Origin: Nemertoderma westbladi
Lineage: Eukaryota > Xenacoelomorpha > Nemertodermatida > Nemertodermatidae
Direction: 5' to 3'
Assembly: GCA_032718475.1 (NCBI GenBank)
Contig: JAUCBJ010004395.1
Location: forward strand, 1-50,639
DNA: 50,639 bases
Within the stretch, counting starts at the first letter, position 1. Every line of letters begins with the position of its first letter. Below, one piece after another: positions 36,901 to 42,900 of the stretch. The notes under the pieces are model-generated. The model was not told where the DNA came from and searched no databases. It saw nothing but the letters and a program-made list of their open reading frames with translations. The translations under genes and the position numbers were made by a program.

Positions 36901-39900
36901 AAGGAAAGTTTAAGTTATTAATTAAATAATTTAATTATATAGGCATAGCAATAAACAATGGCTGGTATGACACAACAGCTGGTTGAACCTGAGTGTGGGT
37001 CTAGCAACCCTCTTATGGAAGTGGCTGCACACCTTGGACAAGGCGGGACTAGGTTGTCTGAGCCACAGAGCCAGCAGGTTAACGCTCATCCAACCGGAAC
37101 CTTTTCCATTAACGATATACTCATGGGTATGACGTCATTAGAGGTAAATGCCCCGGAAGTAACCACCTCCATACCTGGTGTAAATCCGCCGGTTGTTTTA
37201 AATACTCGTCCGCCAGTAGAAAATTTCCGCGATCCTTTATTAAGCTGGATGTATGATGTAGATGATACCAGCACTGTTACAAATCCCCTTTACTCCCAAC
37301 CTGCCCCCTACTCCCAACCTCGCCCCTACTCCCATCCAGCCCCCTACTCCCAACCTCGCCCCTACTCCCAACCTGCCCCCTTCTCGCAACGACCCCCCTA
37401 CTCCCAACCTGCCCCCTACTCCCAACCAGCCCCCTACTCCCAACCTGCACCCTACTCCCAACCTGCCCCCTACTCCCAACCTGCCCCCTACTCCCAACCT
37501 GCCCCCTACTCCCGCCCACCAACACTCGTCCTTAGACAACCTCCAGGCCCCGTAGTCGCTGACCCCGATTCAAACGACTGGCTCGACGACTTCCGTCGCG
37601 AAGTCTCCCATGACCTCCCCCCACCCCTCGACCTCCCCCCGCCCCTCGACCACTCCCCCACCCCTACCGATGTCGCCGCCACGGTATTCGGCTTCCCTCC
37701 CGGCACCACTTCGTCCACCTCCCCCGGTACCTTCCGTTTCGCGTACCGTTACTCCGACGACAACCCGTTCCGTAACTCTCCCGATCCCTTCCGACTCGGA
37801 CTCACTCGACTGCGACGAGGCGATGTGCCAACGGCAGTGCTCCTCTTCGAGTTGGCCGTCCAACGGGACCCTGACCACAGCGAGGCGTGGCGATACCTCG
37901 GGATCTCGCAGGCACAGAACGAGGACGACGTACAAGCGATAGCGGCGTTACGTCGTTGTGTGCAACTCTCTCCCGGGGACCTAGACGCCTGGCAGACACT
38001 CAGTTCCAGCTACGTAAATGAGTCCTTGTCGGGGTTGGCCTTGGGAGCTTTGTATAACTGGTTGTCCAAACATCCCGATTACAAGGATATAGCGAGCCAA
38101 CGAGCTGTCAACACCTCGCAAATATCCACGGACATAATTCACGATCTTTACACTCAGGCAGCCAATAGTAATGGGGAGACGGTAGATGGAGATATCCAAT
38201 CAGGATTGGGGGTCCTATATCATCTTATGTCTGAGTTCGAGAAATCAATTGAATGTTTTAGAGCTGCTCTAACTCAGACGCCATCCGACGCTTTGTTGTG
38301 GAATCGTTTAGGCGCAACTCTAGCCAATGGGGGCCGTTCTAGTGAGGCCATCGAAGCGTACAACAAGGCGCTATCATTTCGTCCCGGTTTCATCCGTTGT
38401 CGGTATAACCTGGGACTTGCCTATATCAACCTCAAAGATTACGACACTGCGAAACGTCAGCTACTGGAGTGTTTGAACGCCCAGACTGAGACTGTTAGGT
38501 CCGGTGGAGATGTTATGGCGGGGGTGGGTAGCGCTACTGGGGGCGCCTCTGGCGAGCCCATATGGAATCTACTAAGGTTCGCCGCCGCAATATCCGATCA
38601 TAAAGAAATGTTGGAAAGTGTGGACAGTCGGAATATTAACTCGCTAAATAACATAATAAAGAAACCGCCACAATGAAACCATACGTCCGGCGTTTTAGAT
38701 CGATTCATTTGTTATGCAATTATTCGATAATTTAGTTAATAATTATTTGATTATGAGTATAATTGGCCGCTTTGGGTTTTAAAATATATTGCTAGTGAAT
38801 GAAGCTGATATATTTATTGACTCAGAAGGCAGTGATTTTATCTGATTGTGAAAACCTTGGTTACTTTACATGACCGGTATAATTATTGTATACGAAGCTT
38901 TAATAAATGTTTTTCTTCAGTATTTTTTATGAGGCTGAAATAACTTTAGTGATATTGATATGATAATAAAATATTCACCATTATTTTCTTTGCCTATCCT
39001 ATATACTTTTCTCTATTGATGTGGGGGGGTGGTTGGGGCATAACGTAAGGGGCACTGGAATCCTCTCCAGGGTAAAGTCGACCGACATTGTATTATAAGC
39101 AACATTTAAACTGTATTCTGATGTAATATATAACATATACACTCTTATGTGGACTAAATTGAGCACCCCCCCCCCCCCCCCCCGTACCCCGTACCCCCGT
39201 AGACACAACTTTCTCACATTATGTTAACTGTAGCACAAAGGGGTGCAGGAAATCAGAACACTTCGTGAGTCTAATTAATTCCTAAGTGTTGCTTAAATTC
39301 TTCTGAATATATATGAATATACAATTATTAATCTCATGCATTACTTACTCTTTAAAAGAGTCAAGCTTAAGTCAGTTCTCAATCAAATTATTAAATAGGA
39401 CTTTCATCAAGGTTTAACGCTTTCACCACTTACTTTGGGTTAATAAATACCCTTGGATAAACTGGCTCGATCTGAGGCGTTATTTATTTATCAGGGTAAA
39501 TAGATCAGTGTCATATAGAAAGGGTTGCCAATCGATACCTTATGCGCGTTAATTAATATATGGCACTAGATCGTTATTAAATTGTGGCACCAGGCGTTAG
39601 TAACATTAATAGAGAAACTACTATATTATTAGCAATAATAGTTTATGTTTGCGGAGCGTCATAGATCAGCTAAATTAAGATACAGCGGATAGTCAGATCA
39701 AGTTACTCATGAATTACTTGGCTATATATATATCTTAGTTTTATTATGATTTGTCACAAATCAAATATAAGACAAAAGTTAAAGTTTCTTAGTCTAAAAC
39801 ATAAGCTGAATTATTGCACGAACTGGCGGTGGCTGATTTGTACATGGTTCAGAACTGGTTGAATAAATAGTGTGCATTCGATTATAATGTTCATTGGCTT

Positions 39901-42900
39901 TTCGAGATAAGGTTATATGTCACAACATGACATTCTAGAGTTGCAGGTAGTTCTAGAACGAACCCCTACTCCCGACGTACTCCATGTCCTGGAATTAGAA
40001 TAAAATAACCTTGCGCAGGTGTAAAACCATGCAACTTTAGAATGCTCATATCTCTGCTGTTTTACGACGATATTCAGATTGTGATACATAGTTGGAATCC
40101 TTGCATGGCCAGCTTTCCGTCAATATCAACAAATCGCTATAAGATTGAAGAATAACTGCGGTGTAACAGGTGCAATACCGACGGAGACACCTTTTTCAAA
40201 CGCTTGTAGCTAAAGAATGAAAGCAAAAATATAAATTCTAGCTCACCCAGCAAGGAGGAGGGAGGTGTAACTATCTCTGTTTCAAATTTCATGCAATCTC
40301 AATAAGATTTGGAGAAAAATTTGGGGGGGGGGGGGGGTCCAGGTACCTGAATAACGACACTATATTATATTCCAGGACATGGTGTAATGCAGTAATAGCC
40401 TAGCCACTTAGAATTGTGCTTAAAGAGTTAATAGTTCGCAGTGTGGTACTGTATATTGTAATTTTACATAATTATTTTCATTTTTTTTATGTAGAAATTT
40501 AATGAATACACAAAACATGGGAACCTCTACACACGACTACAAGCTCGCTACGAGTTGTTATCGAAAGCGTTGTTGGAGGGATCGTCGGACGGTAAAGCGA
40601 AGCGACACCCCTCGTGCGTGGGCCACAAACTCCCTCGGCCCAAAGTGCCGCTGTCGGCTCGGGGTGCCAAACTGTTTGGTGGCCGGTTGTTGGAGTACAT
40701 CGACGAGACAGAGGAAGAGGTTCCGCTGGTCGTTCTCAGCTGTATCCGCGTGCTATCTAAACTAGGTTAGTTGAATAAACTACTGATCAGCTGATGCCAT
40801 ACACAGCGTATAGAAACCAGATTAATTATTAGATTAATAGATAGTTACGTATTGCTTATAATGAATAATTTATTCAGACATAAGTTGTTTTCATTTCGGA
40901 TTTTTTTAGTATATAAATTTTCTCATGATGTGTTATTTAACACTATCTCTTGGAAATTGGAATGGTCAACATTGCTAGCAGGTACAACGCCCCACCCCTC
41001 ATTCCTTTTTTCTACAAATCGCAATGAGATTATTGGAAATAGAGATAGTTTGACTTCCCGGCATCTTACTGGATGGGCGAAACATAATTTTTTTATTTTC
41101 GCTTACAGTCTTTAGCTACGTTTTTAAAATTGTTTTTTTGGTACCGACGGAAAACTGCAAGAATTCCAAATCTGTAAAAACATGCATTTAGATGAGATAT
41201 GATGTGAGATATGACCATGTGGAACTATACGGATGACCATACGGATGTTTTAGCATCTGCGCTTGGCTATTTAATTGCTAAACAAAATGTTAATTGATTG
41301 TTTAAATGTGAAGGCTTTAGAACTTTCATTTTAGTATCTCTTTTGTTCTCGTCAATTAGTATATTTATTATGTAACTTATTCTCGACAGGTCTGCAGCAC
41401 CAAGGAATATTCCGTGTATCCGGAGCCAAAGTCGATATAAAGGAACTGAAGAGCGCCTTCGAGAGGGGGGATGATCCTCTGGCTGACGTTGAAGATAAAG
41501 TTGAGATCAATAGCGTTGCCGATTGTCTCAAACTCTACTTTAGAGAACTCGATGAACCTCTGTTCCCTAAACATTTGTTCTTAGATTTCATATCTTGTGC
41601 TCGTAAGTACATATTTATAATACATTGTATAATATTAATTTATTCTGTTAAGTCGATAGTCGTATTTTTTTTTTTTACATAATGGAATTTTCTCCCGGGT
41701 ATACAAATAATACATGAACTCGTAATATAATGATGCAATATTTAATTAATATTTTAAAAATAATTGTTAGGTTATTAAAAAAATGATTGCCAAAAGTAAT
41801 TATTTTTACAGAATTATGTTATTGAAGCTCATTGGGTTTACATTTTGTTTTAGAATTTGAAAATGAATATGACGCAGTAGAAGAACTGAATCACTTAGTT
41901 ACCCAATTACCGCGGCCCGTGATGATAGTGATGCGGTATCTATTCGATTTCCTGCATCATCTAACTCAATTCGTCGATGAGAATATGATGGATTGTTATA
42001 ATTTAGCCATTTGCTTTGGGCCCAATTTAATGCCGGTACCAGAGGACCACGACATGGTGCTATATCAGTCACAGGTTAGTAAAAATAAAGTAAAGTTTAC
42101 TGCGGCCGTAAGGCCGCGGATTGCGCTCAAAGTCTAACGACGTATTTCCAGTGCGGTCCCCCCAGAACTAATACTCCCCAGAGGAATCTCCAATACTCAT
42201 TTAGCTACCGGTACTATTTAAGGATGCAAGGCAGAGGTGCACCCTGGATGGTCCCTTTAAAGCATTTCGTATCGAAACGTTCACTTTCAATAGAAACATT
42301 CAAGTCACGTGTGCGGTGCATAAGTGTTGTGATTTGATATTCGAGATTCGTTATTGTCTTTCCCGGAGGGTTCCATTGTATTTAATCTTTCATTAAACTA
42401 TGTTTTACTCCGCCGCCGTCGTCGCCATATATATTTAATAAGTATATTAATTTAGTTCTAGATCGGTCCCATTTATCAGTTTCATTTTTATTCTTCAGGT
42501 AATTGAACTCGTCAAGATATTCATCTGCTTCAGCTTATCTATATTCCCTCACGAGGACGGTCTAATGTATCACAAAGCGTTGGAGGAAACCGCGGTATTT
42601 CGAGAAACTGAAAGTATATCAGACGAAGAGAGTTGTGCGCAGAGCGGGGATGGTTAGTTTTAGTGAATCATGACTATAGTAACCACTGGCTGGGGAGTGT
42701 TGATGGCAATGAATATTATATTACATTTCATATTAATTGAATAGTTTTATCATCTCTCTTTATTATCTTACTTCTGTATCCCTTCAGACTCCGACGAAGC
42801 TGCTTTGGGTTACCCACGCTCCGTGGTCGCTCTATACGACTACGATGCTAGGACCGAAACGGAGATGACCTTCCTGAAAGGGGATAAACTTCGTTTAATC

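Noticed and set aside
37240-37942. Antisense and alternative-frame proteins over PEX5 (Gly/Val-rich or Pro/Thr-rich)
   Set aside because: Shadows of the 18-bp coding repeat and Pro-rich region; PEX5 homology is unequivocal in the chosen frame.
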